From Methylobacterium terrae (GTDB taxonomy: Bacteria > Pseudomonadota > Alphaproteobacteria > Rhizobiales > Beijerinckiaceae), in the NCBI RefSeq assembly GCF_003173755.1, contig NZ_CP029553.1, forward strand, positions 1,814,501 to 1,878,500: a stretch of 64,000 nucleotides of DNA, read 5' to 3'. The notes beneath the pieces are model-generated. The model worked only from the letters and a program-made list of their open reading frames with translations, made no database searches and was not told the DNA's origin. Position numbers and translations under genes: made by a program. Of the stretch, positions 25,288 through 33,891 are shown piece after piece (the stretch's first letter is position 1; each line of letters begins with the position of its first letter).

Positions 25288-25482
25288 CTACTCCACGACG
25301 ACCGACGGCCAGACCACCGCCTGCGCCACGATCACGTCCGTGCCGTTGAAGGTGCAGGAGGGCGAGCCGTAGAGACGGTAGCCCAGCGCCAAGGCCTCCG
25401 AGATCCGGCGGCAGAAATTGGCGTCGTCCTTACCGGTGATCAGGCGGTAGGGGAGCATGTCGTTCGGGGGCTTGGTGTCCAA
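25288..25482 (-). CDS. DUF1737 small protein
   Basis: A 64-residue soluble protein made of one DUF1737 domain. The conserved pattern is YRLITGKDDANFCRRISEAL, then LALGYRLYGSPSCTFNGTDV and IVAQAVVWP. Length is typical for the family, which is widespread in proteobacteria and has no assigned function. It is encoded on the minus strand, convergent with cysS, and lies next to the AT-richer islet. Confidence 0.88.
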   Translation of the reverse strand: MDTKPPNDMLPYRLITGKDDANFCRRISEALALGYRLYGSPSCTFNGTDVIVAQAVVWPSVVVE

Positions 25483-25629
25483 GATCGGGTCCTCGCGATC
25501 CGCGGGCGTTGATGTGCCCTGCGTCGTGACAGTCCCGTGCTGTCATCACAAGAGCGACCGAACGCGGTCGGGGGTTAGGCCACCGTCCGCGTCGACCCCG
25601 CGCATGGACTCACCTCGCCGGTGGCCGTC

Positions 25630-26109
25630 CTACCTGTGCGCGTTCGGCCAGATGGCGAGCACCGTCGGGAGCGCGGCGATCCTGCCCAGTTCCTTGCCCG
25701 TCGCCTCCAGGATGAAGGAACGGGACGAGGCCAGGAACTTGCCGGGCTGGCGCCCGAGCGCATCCGTCAGGGCGTGGCGGATCTCGGCGAGCCGCGCCTC
25801 CAGGGCCGTGCCGGAGGTGGGCGACGGCAGGATGCTGATCCGGGTCGGTTGCGCGCCGAAGCGGTTGCCGCCCGAGACGGCGACCTGCGGCACCGGCAGA
25901 TCGACCTCGACGATCACGGTCGTCGGCTCGACATCGGCCTGCCGGGCGTGATCGCGCAGCTCGTCGGAGCGGATCTTGCGCAGGGCGGCTGGCATTGCCT
26001 CGAACTCATCTCCATCTGTGTTTCCGTCGAAAATGCAATCCGCGCCCCGTACGTTCTTGCTCCCAATCCATGAAAAAACCTTGAGCCACGGCCTGGTTCC
26101 GTCCGTCAA
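25630..26109 (-). CDS. Hypothetical protein with inhibitor-I9-like C-terminus
   Basis: A 159-residue protein of unknown function. The last 50 or so residues (GKFLASSRSFILEATGKELG, then RIAALPTVLAIWPN) resemble the end of a subtilisin propeptide/inhibitor I9 domain, in which a strand leads to a leucine-proline-x-valine turn. This is inferred from pattern only. It ends six residues after that turn, with no protease core following. The TTG start at 26109 overlaps the stop of the upstream gene (TTGA), suggesting translational coupling. An internal ATG at 25995 is an alternative. Base composition is less GC-biased than in neighbours. Confidence 0.55.
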   Translation of the reverse strand: MTDGTRPWLKVFSWIGSKNVRGADCIFDGNTDGDEFEAMPAALRKIRSDELRDHARQADVEPTTVIVEVDLPVPQVAVSGGNRFGAQPTRISILPSPTSGTALEARLAEIRHALTDALGRQPGKFLASSRSFILEATGKELGRIAALPTVLAIWPNAHR

Positions 26110-26516
26110 TAGCCGAGGTCCTTGGCAAAGCCGATCGCCCGCAGGACATCGAGGCGGCCGAATCCGAAACGATGATCCTGCCCTGCCTCACCGAGTTCTT
26201 CGGCTGAACCGGTCAGGAGATCTTGAATGACGAAAGCTCGTTCGTGGAGTTTGACGCTATCCTTGATATTGGTGGCGCTCAGCAGAAGTGGAAGGACATC
26301 CCGCGGGGAGGTCGAGAGGCTGCGCCTCTGAAGGGCCTGCGCGACCGTCGTCACCAGTTGCTGGTCGTGGATGTCCGGCAGTCCTGCCTTGATGATGACT
26401 TCGTGAACCTCCTCGTCGCTGTTCCGACGAACGAAGTCGATCTGGTCCCTGACATAAGCGCGCCGATCGGAATCCCTTGCCAATTGCTCCTTCCGCCGCG
26501 CGCCCTGCCGATCCAT
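26106..26516 (-). CDS. Hypothetical protein ending in a subtilase-like tail
   Basis: A 136-residue protein. Residues about 95-130 (FVIQDLLTGSAEELGEAGQD, then HRFGFGRLDVLRAIG) closely follow the C-terminal end of S8 subtilisin-like proteases, where a TA-x-DLG and a G-x-G-x-(V/L)-D-A-x-x-A motif close the catalytic domain. The catalytic Asp, His and GTSxA serine motifs are absent, and an in-frame stop lies only ten codons upstream of the ATG. It is therefore either a remnant of a deleted protease or a domain reused alone. The first 60 residues are Arg/Asp-rich. The downstream gene overlaps its stop. Confidence 0.55.
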   Translation of the reverse strand: MDRQGARRKEQLARDSDRRAYVRDQIDFVRRNSDEEVHEVIIKAGLPDIHDQQLVTTVAQALQRRSLSTSPRDVLPLLLSATNIKDSVKLHERAFVIQDLLTGSAEELGEAGQDHRFGFGRLDVLRAIGFAKDLGY

Positions 26517-26856
26517 CGACGGGTCAGATCTCCTGACTGCCTGTCATAGGATCGGTCATTGCGGAAAGTCCAGGGATTTTCCAGTGAAAATGTCTTTTCT
26601 GAATTTATGTATATTGCCGGTATCCGTAAATTAAAAAATCTTATCCAGAATATTACATTCGCAATTACAGAGTCCAAGGCGGCGACAGCCTGATGAGCCA
26701 ATATTTCCAAGTATTAAATCTGATATTCTTTGACGTCTTTTCTCCCCGGATCTTCGCGCGAAACCTGCGCTTTGGATGCACGGCGAGGCGACCGGATCGC
26801 CGGGTTCGCCTCGCCGTGCATCGACGGTCCCGGGATCCGGGACGCCGGGCGGTTCC
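26517..26856. other. AT-rich intergenic islet boundary
   Basis: This 340-base stretch is the most AT-rich of the window, especially 26575-26720 (for example GAATTTATGTATATTGCCGG and TTAAAAAATCTTATCCAGAA). No open frame is convincing. It probably holds the promoter of the two small minus-strand genes and may mark a deletion or transfer junction. A 14-bp-arm hairpin closes its right end. Confidence 0.5.
26778..26820 (-). terminator. Hairpin downstream of the LOG gene
   Basis: Perfect 14-base arms TGCACGGCGAGGCG and CGCCTCGCCGTGCA enclose a 15-base spacer. It lies 37 bases after the stop of the LOG-family gene and at the edge of the AT-rich islet. Confidence 0.65.
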
Positions 26857-27450
26857 TCAGAACTTCTCGTCGATCAGCGCTTCCGCCTCCGGCCGCGGCT
26901 CCGATCGCCGGATCGCCGCGCGCAGCATCGGCACGACCTGCTCGGGGTCTTCCGCGACGAGGTAGCTGAGGTCGAGCCCCTCGCGGATGAATCCGGTGCG
27001 GCGCATGTGGTCGAGGAGGCCGAGGAAGGGCGCCCAGAAATCCGCCACCGAGAGCAGCAGGATCGGCTTGGCGTGCTGGCCGAGCTGCGACCAGGTCATC
27101 TGCTCGACCAGTTCCTCCAGGGTGCCGATGCCGCCCGGCATCGCCACGAAGGCGTCCGAGCGGTCGAACATCAGCTTCTTGCGGGTGTGCATGTCGGAGA
27201 CCACGACCGTCTCCTGCACGTCGTCGAGCATGCGCTCGCGCGACTTCAGGAAGTCCGGGATGATACCGGTGACGTGGCCGCCATGGTCGAGCACCGCCCG
27301 CGCCACCGTGCCCATCAGCCCGACATTGCCGCCGCCATAGACCAGGGCGATGCCGGCCTCCGCCAGGTGGCGGCCGAGCGCCCGCGCCGCCGCCTCGAAG
27401 ACCGGATCGGTGCCGAACCCCGAGCCGCAATACACGCAAACCGTCCGCAT
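26857..27450 (-). CDS. LOG-family nucleotide phosphoribohydrolase
   Basis: A 197-residue LOG/TIGR00730 protein. Family members remove ribose 5-phosphate from cytokinin nucleotides or other nucleoside monophosphates; older databases label them lysine decarboxylase. The Rossmann-like start is VCVYCGSGFGTDPVF, followed by LVYGGGNVGLMGTVA, the catalytic region with MHTRKKLMF, and the signature MPGGIGTLEELVEQMTW. ATG 27450 has GGAG five bases upstream and starts exactly at the conserved N-terminus. Members of Methylobacterium are plant-associated and cytokinin production is known in the genus, but substrate use here is inference. Confidence 0.92.
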   Translation of the reverse strand: MRTVCVYCGSGFGTDPVFEAAARALGRHLAEAGIALVYGGGNVGLMGTVARAVLDHGGHVTGIIPDFLKSRERMLDDVQETVVVSDMHTRKKLMFDRSDAFVAMPGGIGTLEELVEQMTWSQLGQHAKPILLLSVADFWAPFLGLLDHMRRTGFIREGLDLSYLVAEDPEQVVPMLRAAIRRSEPRPEAEALIDEKF

Positions 27451-27684
27451 CGAGTCTCCGCACCGTTCGCGGCCGAAGCCGGCCATCCCGATTACTGCCT
27501 TGCGGTACGCAAGTTTCCGGCCGAACCGCGCGATTCGCGCCGCGTGGTCTCGCCCCGCCAGTCCTGTTAATATGAGGGCGATGGCGCGGGCGTGTCGACC
27601 GGAGGCGAAAGGTCGCGCGGCCTCGGACGACGCCGGGAGACGCCATCGTATCCGGGGGGACCCCGTGAGCGGGAGTGTTGCGCC

Positions 27685-29085
27685 ATGACGACCGAGTTGC
27701 GGACGTCCGAGCTGCGCAGGGGCATCGTCCTCGCGGCCGTCGGCCTCGTCGCCGGGTTCGTGCTCATCGGCGTCGCGGCGAGCGGTACGCGCCTGTTCTC
27801 GCTGGCCGCGCCGGACGCCCCGCCATCCGAGACCGCCCCGACGCCGCTCGCCGCCCTGCCGGCCGGGCCCGGAGCCTCGCCGGCCAAGCCCGGAGCCCTG
27901 ACGACGGGGCCCGAGGCCGCGCCGGTCACGTCCAGGCCGCAGGCCGCGGGCGACGCGCCGTCCTTCGACGTCGTCCGGGTCGAGCCCGACGGGGCGAGCG
28001 TCGTCGCCGGGCGCAGCCGCCCGGGCGCCGAGGTCGAGCTGCTGCGCGACGGCCAGCCCTTCGCCCGCACCACGGCCGATGCCGCCGGCAACTTCGCCCT
28101 GGTGCCGCCGACGCTGCCGCCGGGCAGCCACGAGATCACCCTGCGCAGCACCGCGCCCGACGGCACCGTCGCGACCGGGCGGGCGAGCGCCGTGGTGGTG
28201 GTGGCGCAGGACCGCCGCGCCAAGCCCCTCGTCGCCGTGACGGCCCCCGGCCAGCCGACCGCGGTGCTCTCGCTGCCGGAGACCGCCAGACCGCCGGAGG
28301 CCGGCAAACTTGCGGAGGCCGCCAAGCTTGCGGAAGCCGCCAAGCCGGCCGAGTCCGGCCGCACCGCGCCCGCGTCCCCCGCGCCGCCGGTCAAGGTCGT
28401 CGGCGTCGATGCCGAGCCGGGCGGGCGGCTCTACGTCACCGCGCAGGGCGCCCCGAGGGCCGACCTTCGCCTCTACCTCAACGACACGCTCGTGGCCCCC
28501 GGCCGGGCGGCGCCGGACGGCCGCATCGCCTTCACGATCGGCAGCGGGGTCAAGCCCGGCGACTACCGGGTGCGGATCGACCAGGTCGATCCCGCCTCCG
28601 GCGCGGTCAAGGCCCGCGCCGAGACCGCCTTCGCCGTGCCGCCGACCCTCGAGCGGCCGGCGCCCGCCGAGGCGTCGGGCCGCCTCGCCCGCCAGTCCCC
28701 GCCGACGCCCGCGGGGGCTCCGTCCCCGGCCGTTCCTCCGGGGGCTGCGACGGCGGCCGCCCCGGAGGCCGCGCGGGCGCCGGGTGCGCAGGCGCTCCTC
28801 GCCCCCGCCGACCGGCCTTCCGCCGACCACGCCGCCGCCGACCACGCCGCCGCCGATCCCGGCGCGGTGTTCGTGCCCGGCATCAGCACCGCGAAGGTCA
28901 TCCGCGGCGACAACCTGTGGAGCATCAGCCGTCGGGCCTACGGCCGCGGCCTGCGCTATACGGTGATCTTCGACGCCAACCAGGGCCAGATCCGCGATCC
29001 GAACCGCATCTATCCCGGCCAGGTCTTCGTGCTGCCCGGCGAGGCGTCGCAGGGACAGCGGCAGATGCCCGAGAGCCCGGGCTGA
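27685..29085 (+). CDS. LysM peptidoglycan-binding protein
   Basis: A 466-residue envelope protein. Residues 13-34 form a hydrophobic anchor (IVLAAVGLVAGFVLIGVAAS). A Pro/Ala-rich linker follows, then two Ig-like modules (DVVRVEPDGASVVAGRSRPG... near 95-180 and VKVVGVDAEPGGRLYVTAQG... near 235-320), a second low-complexity linker with AADHAAADHAAAD, and one C-terminal LysM domain (KVIRGDNLWSISRRAYGRGL, then RIYPGQVFVLPG). LysM binds peptidoglycan glycans. This architecture is common in Rhizobiales. GCGGGAG lies 9 bases upstream of the ATG. The gene ends 6 bases from the convergent methyltransferase. Confidence 0.88.
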   Translation: MTTELRTSELRRGIVLAAVGLVAGFVLIGVAASGTRLFSLAAPDAPPSETAPTPLAALPAGPGASPAKPGALTTGPEAAPVTSRPQAAGDAPSFDVVRVEPDGASVVAGRSRPGAEVELLRDGQPFARTTADAAGNFALVPPTLPPGSHEITLRSTAPDGTVATGRASAVVVVAQDRRAKPLVAVTAPGQPTAVLSLPETARPPEAGKLAEAAKLAEAAKPAESGRTAPASPAPPVKVVGVDAEPGGRLYVTAQGAPRADLRLYLNDTLVAPGRAAPDGRIAFTIGSGVKPGDYRVRIDQVDPASGAVKARAETAFAVPPTLERPAPAEASGRLARQSPPTPAGAPSPAVPPGAATAAAPEAARAPGAQALLAPADRPSADHAAADHAAADPGAVFVPGISTAKVIRGDNLWSISRRAYGRGLRYTVIFDANQGQIRDPNRIYPGQVFVLPGEASQGQRQMPESPG

Positions 29086-29091
29086 CCGCCG

Positions 29092-30027
29092 TCACCTCGC
29101 CCGCTGGATCAGCGTCGCGTCGAGCAGGTTGTCGAAGCCGCGCTCCTTGAGGCCGATCACGAGGGCGTCCTCCCGCTCCTCGACCAGCCGCATCAGCCAG
29201 GACGGCGCCGCGTAGCTGCCGCCGTAGCTCTGGCCGTAGAGCCTGGTCCAGCTGCGCACCTCGGTGTAGCCGAAGCCGTGCCGGGCGTAGTCGTCCTCCA
29301 GCACGCGCAGGCGGTCGGAGCCCTTCGGCCCGCCGAGGAGCGCCCGGGCCGCCCGCCACCAGCGCAGCGGCACCAGCCCCTTGTCCCGGTCCTCGGTCCG
29401 CGAGAGCGCGGCCCAGTTGCGCCCCGCCGAGGTCAGGACCAGCACGCCGCCGGGAGCGAGCGCGTCGATCATCACGTTCACCGCCCGGGCGAAGAGCGGC
29501 GCGTCGAAATGCGTCACCAGCGAGCCGACGAAGATCAGGTCGTAGGCGCCGGGCAGCGGAGCGGAGAAGTCCTTGCTGCCCGCAATCTCGGTCACGCCGA
29601 ACTGCGCCACCACGTCCGCCACCTTGCGGGCGTCGAGGTCGGCGACCGCGACCTCGGCCTCGGGGAAGAACTTGACGAGGTGGCGCGTCACGCGGCCCCC
29701 GCCGCAGGGCAGGTCGAGGATGCGCCCGGGGTCCGTGCGCCCGGTGAGCAGCATCGCCTCGGTGATCAGCCGCAGGGCCGAGAGGCCCACGTCGCGGTAA
29801 TGCGCCCGGCCCTCCGGGGTGTCGACCAGCATGTCGTCGTGCGGCGACACCGCCGGGTCGACGGTCTGCGCCTCGTAGCGGCGCCAGAGGTCGAGGCAGC
29901 GTTCGAGCACGGCCCTCGTCGAGGCGCTGTCCCAGGACGGGGGCGCGTGCACGGGCAGCAGGGCCGGCCCGGTGCGCGGGCGCCGAACATCGCGGGATGG
30001 AGGGAGCAGCATGGACGATCCGGGCAT
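29092..30027 (-). CDS. Class I SAM-dependent methyltransferase
   Basis: A 311-residue methyltransferase. The SAM-binding motif I is RILDLPCGGGRVTRHLVKFF. Motif II follows with EVAVADLDARKVADVVAQFG, and the later strand has GAYDLIFVGSLVTHFDAPLF, then APGGVLVLTSAG. The C-terminal part (YARHGFGYTEVRSWTRLYG) resembles tails of methyltransferases acting on small molecules. Substrate unknown. Start choice is uncertain: an ATG at 30027, a GTG just before it and an ATG at 30012 are all possible. It is divergent from the Atm1-type exporter. Confidence 0.85.
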   Translation of the reverse strand: MPGSSMLLPPSRDVRRPRTGPALLPVHAPPSWDSASTRAVLERCLDLWRRYEAQTVDPAVSPHDDMLVDTPEGRAHYRDVGLSALRLITEAMLLTGRTDPGRILDLPCGGGRVTRHLVKFFPEAEVAVADLDARKVADVVAQFGVTEIAGSKDFSAPLPGAYDLIFVGSLVTHFDAPLFARAVNVMIDALAPGGVLVLTSAGRNWAALSRTEDRDKGLVPLRWWRAARALLGGPKGSDRLRVLEDDYARHGFGYTEVRSWTRLYGQSYGGSYAAPSWLMRLVEEREDALVIGLKERGFDNLLDATLIQRAR

Positions 30028-30229
30028 CACGAGAGGGACGGGGACGCGCGAGGCCGGCGCGGCCGGAGCGCCGCCGTTCTAGGCGGGTTTCGCCGGCGTG
30101 TCGCGCGGGTTTCCCCCGGATGGCCGCCGCGGCGCCGTCCCGGCCGCGGGGCCGGGCCGCGTCGGGCGCGCTGTCTCTCCGTTCTATCCTGGCCTATATG
30201 CGGCGCCGATCCCGTCCGGAACCGGTTCC

Positions 30230-32170
30230 TTGTTCACGACCCAGATCCCACCGGCCGAGCCCGAGCGGCCCGGCCTCGTCGCGACCTACCGCCGCCTCTG
30301 GCCCTATCTCTGGCCCCATGGCCGGCCGGACCTGCAGCGCCGCGTCTTCGTCGCCTTCGGCCTGCTGCTCGTCGCGAAGGTCGTCACCCTGGCGATGCCG
30401 TTCACCTTCAAGTGGGCGACCGACGCGCTGGTGGCGGTGGTGGGGGGTAAAGGCGAGACGGTGCCGACCGGGATCTGGGCCGTGCCGGCCCTGATGATCC
30501 TGCTCTATGGCGTCGCCCGGATCGCCATGGCGCTGCTGACCCAGGTGCGCGACGGCCTGTTCGCCAAGGTGGCGATGCACGCGGTGCGGCGCCTGGCGCT
30601 CCAGACCTTCCAGCACATGCACCAGCTGTCCCTGCGCTTCCACCTCGAGCGCAAGACCGGCGGCCTGACGCGGGTGCTGGAGCGGGGCCGCAACGGCATC
30701 GAGGAACTCTCGCGCCTGATGGTGCTGACGCTGGTGCCGACCATCGTCGAGTTCCTCTTGGTGCTCGGCACCCTCGCCTACGAGTTCAGCCTGTCCTACT
30801 CGGCTGTCGTGCTGGTCATGGTGGCGGCCTATCTCGGCTACACCTACAAGGCCACGGAATGGCGCATCGCCATCCGCCGGCGGATGAACGATTCCGACAC
30901 CGACGCCAACACCAAGGCGGTCGATTCGCTGCTCAACTACGAGACGGTGAAGTATTTCGGCGCGGAAAGCCGCGAGACCGCCCGCTACGATCAGTCGATG
31001 GCCCGCTACGAGAAGGCTTCGACCCAGACCTACGTCTCGCTCGCGGTGCTGAACGCCGGCCAGGCGGTGATCTTCACGATCGGCATGAGCGTGGTGATGT
31101 GGCTGGCTGCCCGCGACATCATGGCCGGGCGGGCGACGATCGGCGGGTTCGTGCTGGTCAACACCATGCTGGTGCAGCTCTCGATGCCGCTCAACTTCAT
31201 GGGCATGATCTACCGCGAGATCAAGCAGGCCCTGATCGACATCGACGACATGTTCAAGATCCTGCACCGCAACCCGGAGATCGCCGACCGGCCGGGCGCC
31301 GCTCCGCTCGCGATCCGTGACGCAGTGGTGCGGTTCGAGGACGTGCACTTCGCCTACGTGCCGGAGCGGCCGATCCTGCGCGGCATCAGCTTCACGGTGC
31401 CGGCGGGGCGCACCGTCGCGATCGTCGGGCCGTCGGGGGCCGGGAAATCCACCCTGTCGCGCCTGCTGTTCCGGTTCTACGAGCCGCAATCCGGCCGCAT
31501 CACGATCGACGGGCAGGACATCGCGGCCGTGCAGCAGGACAGTTTGCGCGCCGCCATCGGCATGGTGCCGCAGGATACGGTGCTGTTCAACGACACGATC
31601 GGCTACAACGTCCGCTACGGCCGCTGGGAGGCCTCCGAGGAGGAGGTGCGGGAAGCCGCCCGCCTCGCCCAGATCGACCGCTTCATCGCCGCCCTGCCGG
31701 AGGGCTACGACACGCCGGTCGGCGAGCGCGGCCTGAAGCTCTCGGGCGGCGAGAAGCAGCGCGTCGCCATCGCCCGCACCATCCTGAAAGCGCCGCCGAT
31801 CCTCGTCCTCGACGAGGCGACCTCGGCGCTCGACTCCTTCACCGAGCGCGAGATCCAGGACGCCCTCGACCGGGTGAGCCGCGGCCGCACCACGCTCGTC
31901 ATCGCCCACCGCCTCTCGACGGTGGTGGGCGCCGACGAGATCATCGTCCTCGACCAGGGCCGCATCGCCGAGCGCGGCACCCACGGGGCGCTGCTGGCCC
32001 AGGGCGGCGTCTACGCGGCGATGTGGAACCGCCAGCGCGAGGCGGACGCCGCCCGCGAGGCGCTGAAGCGGGCGGAATCCGAGGAAGGCGAGAGCCTGCG
32101 CACGCACCTGGAGCCGGGCGAGCTTCCCGGACCCGTGGCGAAGGCGCCCGAGCCCGCCGCGGTCTCGTGA
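30230..32170 (+). CDS. Atm1/HMT1-type ABC exporter, fused permease-ATPase
   Basis: A half-transporter of about 646 residues that should homodimerise in the inner membrane. The N-terminal domain has six helices (LLLVAKVVTLAMPFTFKWAT, LMILLYGVARIAMALL and others) and the Atm1-specific segments LRFHLERKTGGLTRVLERG and LLNYETVKYFGAE. The ATPase domain has Walker A GPSGAGKST, Q-loop VPQDTVLFNDTI, signature LSGGEKQR and Walker B ILVLDEATSALD. Relatives export glutathione-linked metals or sulphur compounds used in Fe-S protein assembly and heavy-metal tolerance. The start is not certain: TTG 30230 gives a family-typical length, and a GTG at 30098 gives 690 residues. Confidence 0.92.
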   Translation: MFTTQIPPAEPERPGLVATYRRLWPYLWPHGRPDLQRRVFVAFGLLLVAKVVTLAMPFTFKWATDALVAVVGGKGETVPTGIWAVPALMILLYGVARIAMALLTQVRDGLFAKVAMHAVRRLALQTFQHMHQLSLRFHLERKTGGLTRVLERGRNGIEELSRLMVLTLVPTIVEFLLVLGTLAYEFSLSYSAVVLVMVAAYLGYTYKATEWRIAIRRRMNDSDTDANTKAVDSLLNYETVKYFGAESRETARYDQSMARYEKASTQTYVSLAVLNAGQAVIFTIGMSVVMWLAARDIMAGRATIGGFVLVNTMLVQLSMPLNFMGMIYREIKQALIDIDDMFKILHRNPEIADRPGAAPLAIRDAVVRFEDVHFAYVPERPILRGISFTVPAGRTVAIVGPSGAGKSTLSRLLFRFYEPQSGRITIDGQDIAAVQQDSLRAAIGMVPQDTVLFNDTIGYNVRYGRWEASEEEVREAARLAQIDRFIAALPEGYDTPVGERGLKLSGGEKQRVAIARTILKAPPILVLDEATSALDSFTEREIQDALDRVSRGRTTLVIAHRLSTVVGADEIIVLDQGRIAERGTHGALLAQGGVYAAMWNRQREADAAREALKRAESEEGESLRTHLEPGELPGPVAKAPEPAAVS

Positions 32171-32284
32171 AGGCGTCCCCGCGCCGATCGGACGATTGAC
32201 GCCGAGCCACGCGCCTGCCATCCGCGGGCGCTGGCCGGCTGCGTTCGCGGCCGGCCTGGGGCCCGAGGACCGATCCGAGGACTT

Positions 32285-32998
32285 ATGACCGACCTGTTCG
32301 AGACGATCCGCCGCGTGCTGGTGCCGATCCACAAGGAGGGCTATCCCTTCATCGCGATCGGCATCGTGCTGACGGTGCTCGCCGGCACCTTCGTGCAGTT
32401 CCTCGGCTGGATCTTCCTGCTGCTGACGCTGTGGGTCTGCTACTTCTTCCGCGACCCCGAGCGCATCGTGCCGGTCGGCGACGGCCTGGTGATCTCGCCG
32501 GCGGACGGGCGGGTGAACCTCATCAGCACCGTGCTGCCCCCGGCCGAGCTCGACCTGCCCTCCGAGCCGATGCTGCGGATCTCGGTGTTCATGAACGTGT
32601 TCGACTGCCACGTGAACCGCGTGCCGGTCACCGGCCGGATCGACCAGGTGCACTACACCCCGGGCCTGTTCCTCAATGCCGAGCTCGACAAGGCGAGCGA
32701 GGACAACGAGCGCAACGGCCTCGTGATCGAGACCCGGCAGAACGGCGAGACCGTGCGGATCGGCGTCGTGCAGATCGCCGGCCTCGTGGCGCGCCGCATC
32801 GTCGACTGGATCAAGCCCGGCGACGACCTCACCGTCGGCGACCGCTTCGGCCTGATCCGCTTCGGCTCGCGGGTCGACGTCTACCTGCCGGCGGGCACGC
32901 GGGTGCTGGTCGGCCTCGGCCAGAAGGCGGTGGCCGGCGAGACCGTGCTCGCCGACCTGCGCGGGACCGGCCCGGTGCGGCAGTTCCGCCGCGTCTGA
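32285..32998 (+). CDS. psd: Phosphatidylserine decarboxylase proenzyme
   Basis: A 237-residue short-type phosphatidylserine decarboxylase that converts phosphatidylserine to phosphatidylethanolamine at the inner membrane. The N-terminal hydrophobic part ([20 protein letters not shown]) anchors it. Conserved motifs are [30 protein letters not shown] and, near the C-terminus, [14 protein letters not shown]. Self-cleavage is expected between Gly194 and Ser195, giving beta and alpha chains with the pyruvoyl group on the former Ser. The gene is 16 bases before pssA, its upstream pathway step, and the two form an operon. Confidence 0.96.
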   Translation: MTDLFETIRRVLVPIHKEGYPFIAIGIVLTVLAGTFVQFLGWIFLLLTLWVCYFFRDPERIVPVGDGLVISPADGRVNLISTVLPPAELDLPSEPMLRISVFMNVFDCHVNRVPVTGRIDQVHYTPGLFLNAELDKASEDNERNGLVIETRQNGETVRIGVVQIAGLVARRIVDWIKPGDDLTVGDRFGLIRFGSRVDVYLPAGTRVLVGLGQKAVAGETVLADLRGTGPVRQFRRV

Positions 32999-33014
32999 CA
33001 GGGAAGGCCCCGCC

Positions 33015-33881
33015 ATGGACGACCTCTTCCCGCCCTTCGCGCCGGAGCCGAACGAGCCCAAATCGGCCGAGCCCAGATCCGCCGATACGCGGTCGCGCCG
33101 CTTCAAGGCGGTGCCGGTGCGGATGATCATCCCCAACATGATCACCCTGATGGCGGTCTGCCTCGGGCTCACCGCCGTGCGCCTCGCCTTCGAGGGCAAG
33201 TTCGAGCCGGCGGTGATCGCGATCGTCGCCGCCGCGGTGCTCGACGGCGTCGACGGCCGGGTGGCGCGCCTGCTCAAGGGCACCTCGCGCTTCGGCGCCG
33301 AGCTCGATTCCCTCGCCGACTTCGTCAATTTCGGCTGCGCCCCGGCGCTGATCCTCTACAGCTTCGTGCTGCACAACCTGAAGTCGCTGGGCTGGATCGT
33401 CGCCCTGATCTTCGCCATCGCGATGGCGCTGCGGCTCGCCCGCTTCAACGTGATGCTGGACGATCCCAACCGGCCGGAATGGAAGAAGGACTTCTTCGTC
33501 GGCATGCCGGCCCCGGCCGGCGCGCTGACCGTGATGCTGCCGCTCTACCTGCACTTCCTCGGCTTCGAGCTCAGCCCGAGCCTCGCGCCGGTCGCGCTGG
33601 TCTACATGCTGGTGATCGCCCTCATGGTGATCTCCACCGTGCCGACCTTCTCGGGCAAGACCGTCGGCAAGCGCGTGCCGCGGGAATACGTGCTGCCGAT
33701 CTTCGTCGTCACGGTGGCGGCGTTCGGGCTCTTGATCAGCTTCCCGTTCGAGATCCTGGCGCTCCTGAGCCTCGGCTATCTCGGCGCGATCCCGATCGGC
33801 GCCAACCAGTACCGGCGCCGGCTCAAGGCCGAGGCGGCCGAGGCCCCGGCCCATCCGCGCGACGAGGCGCCGGCGGCCTGA
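33015..33881 (+). CDS. pssA: CDP-diacylglycerol-serine O-phosphatidyltransferase
   Basis: A 288-residue inner-membrane enzyme that makes phosphatidylserine from CDP-diacylglycerol and serine. The CDP-alcohol phosphotransferase signature runs from Asp77: DGVDGRVARLLKGTSRFG then AELDSLAD, giving Asp77, Asp80, Gly81, Ala84, Arg85, Gly94, Asp98 and Asp102 in the required spacing. Seven or so further hydrophobic helices follow (ALTVMLPLYLHFLGF, LVYMLVIALMVISTV, VLPIFVVTVAAFGLLISF). The first 35 residues are a charged cytosolic extension. It feeds its product to Psd encoded directly upstream. Confidence 0.96.
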   Translation: MDDLFPPFAPEPNEPKSAEPRSADTRSRRFKAVPVRMIIPNMITLMAVCLGLTAVRLAFEGKFEPAVIAIVAAAVLDGVDGRVARLLKGTSRFGAELDSLADFVNFGCAPALILYSFVLHNLKSLGWIVALIFAIAMALRLARFNVMLDDPNRPEWKKDFFVGMPAPAGALTVMLPLYLHFLGFELSPSLAPVALVYMLVIALMVISTVPTFSGKTVGKRVPREYVLPIFVVTVAAFGLLISFPFEILALLSLGYLGAIPIGANQYRRRLKAEAAEAPAHPRDEAPAA

Positions 33882-33891
33882 CGGCGGCGGG

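Noticed and set aside
26351..26710. An alternative 119-codon minus-strand frame across the islet
   Set aside because: Its composition after the AT-rich start is an out-of-frame reading of the subtilase-tail gene, and it has no ribosome site or motif.
30194..33328. A 1,044-codon minus-strand frame opposite atm1-like, psd and pssA
   Set aside because: It runs across three well-supported plus-strand genes, is rich in His/Asp/Arg as expected from reversed codons, and has no recognisable motif.
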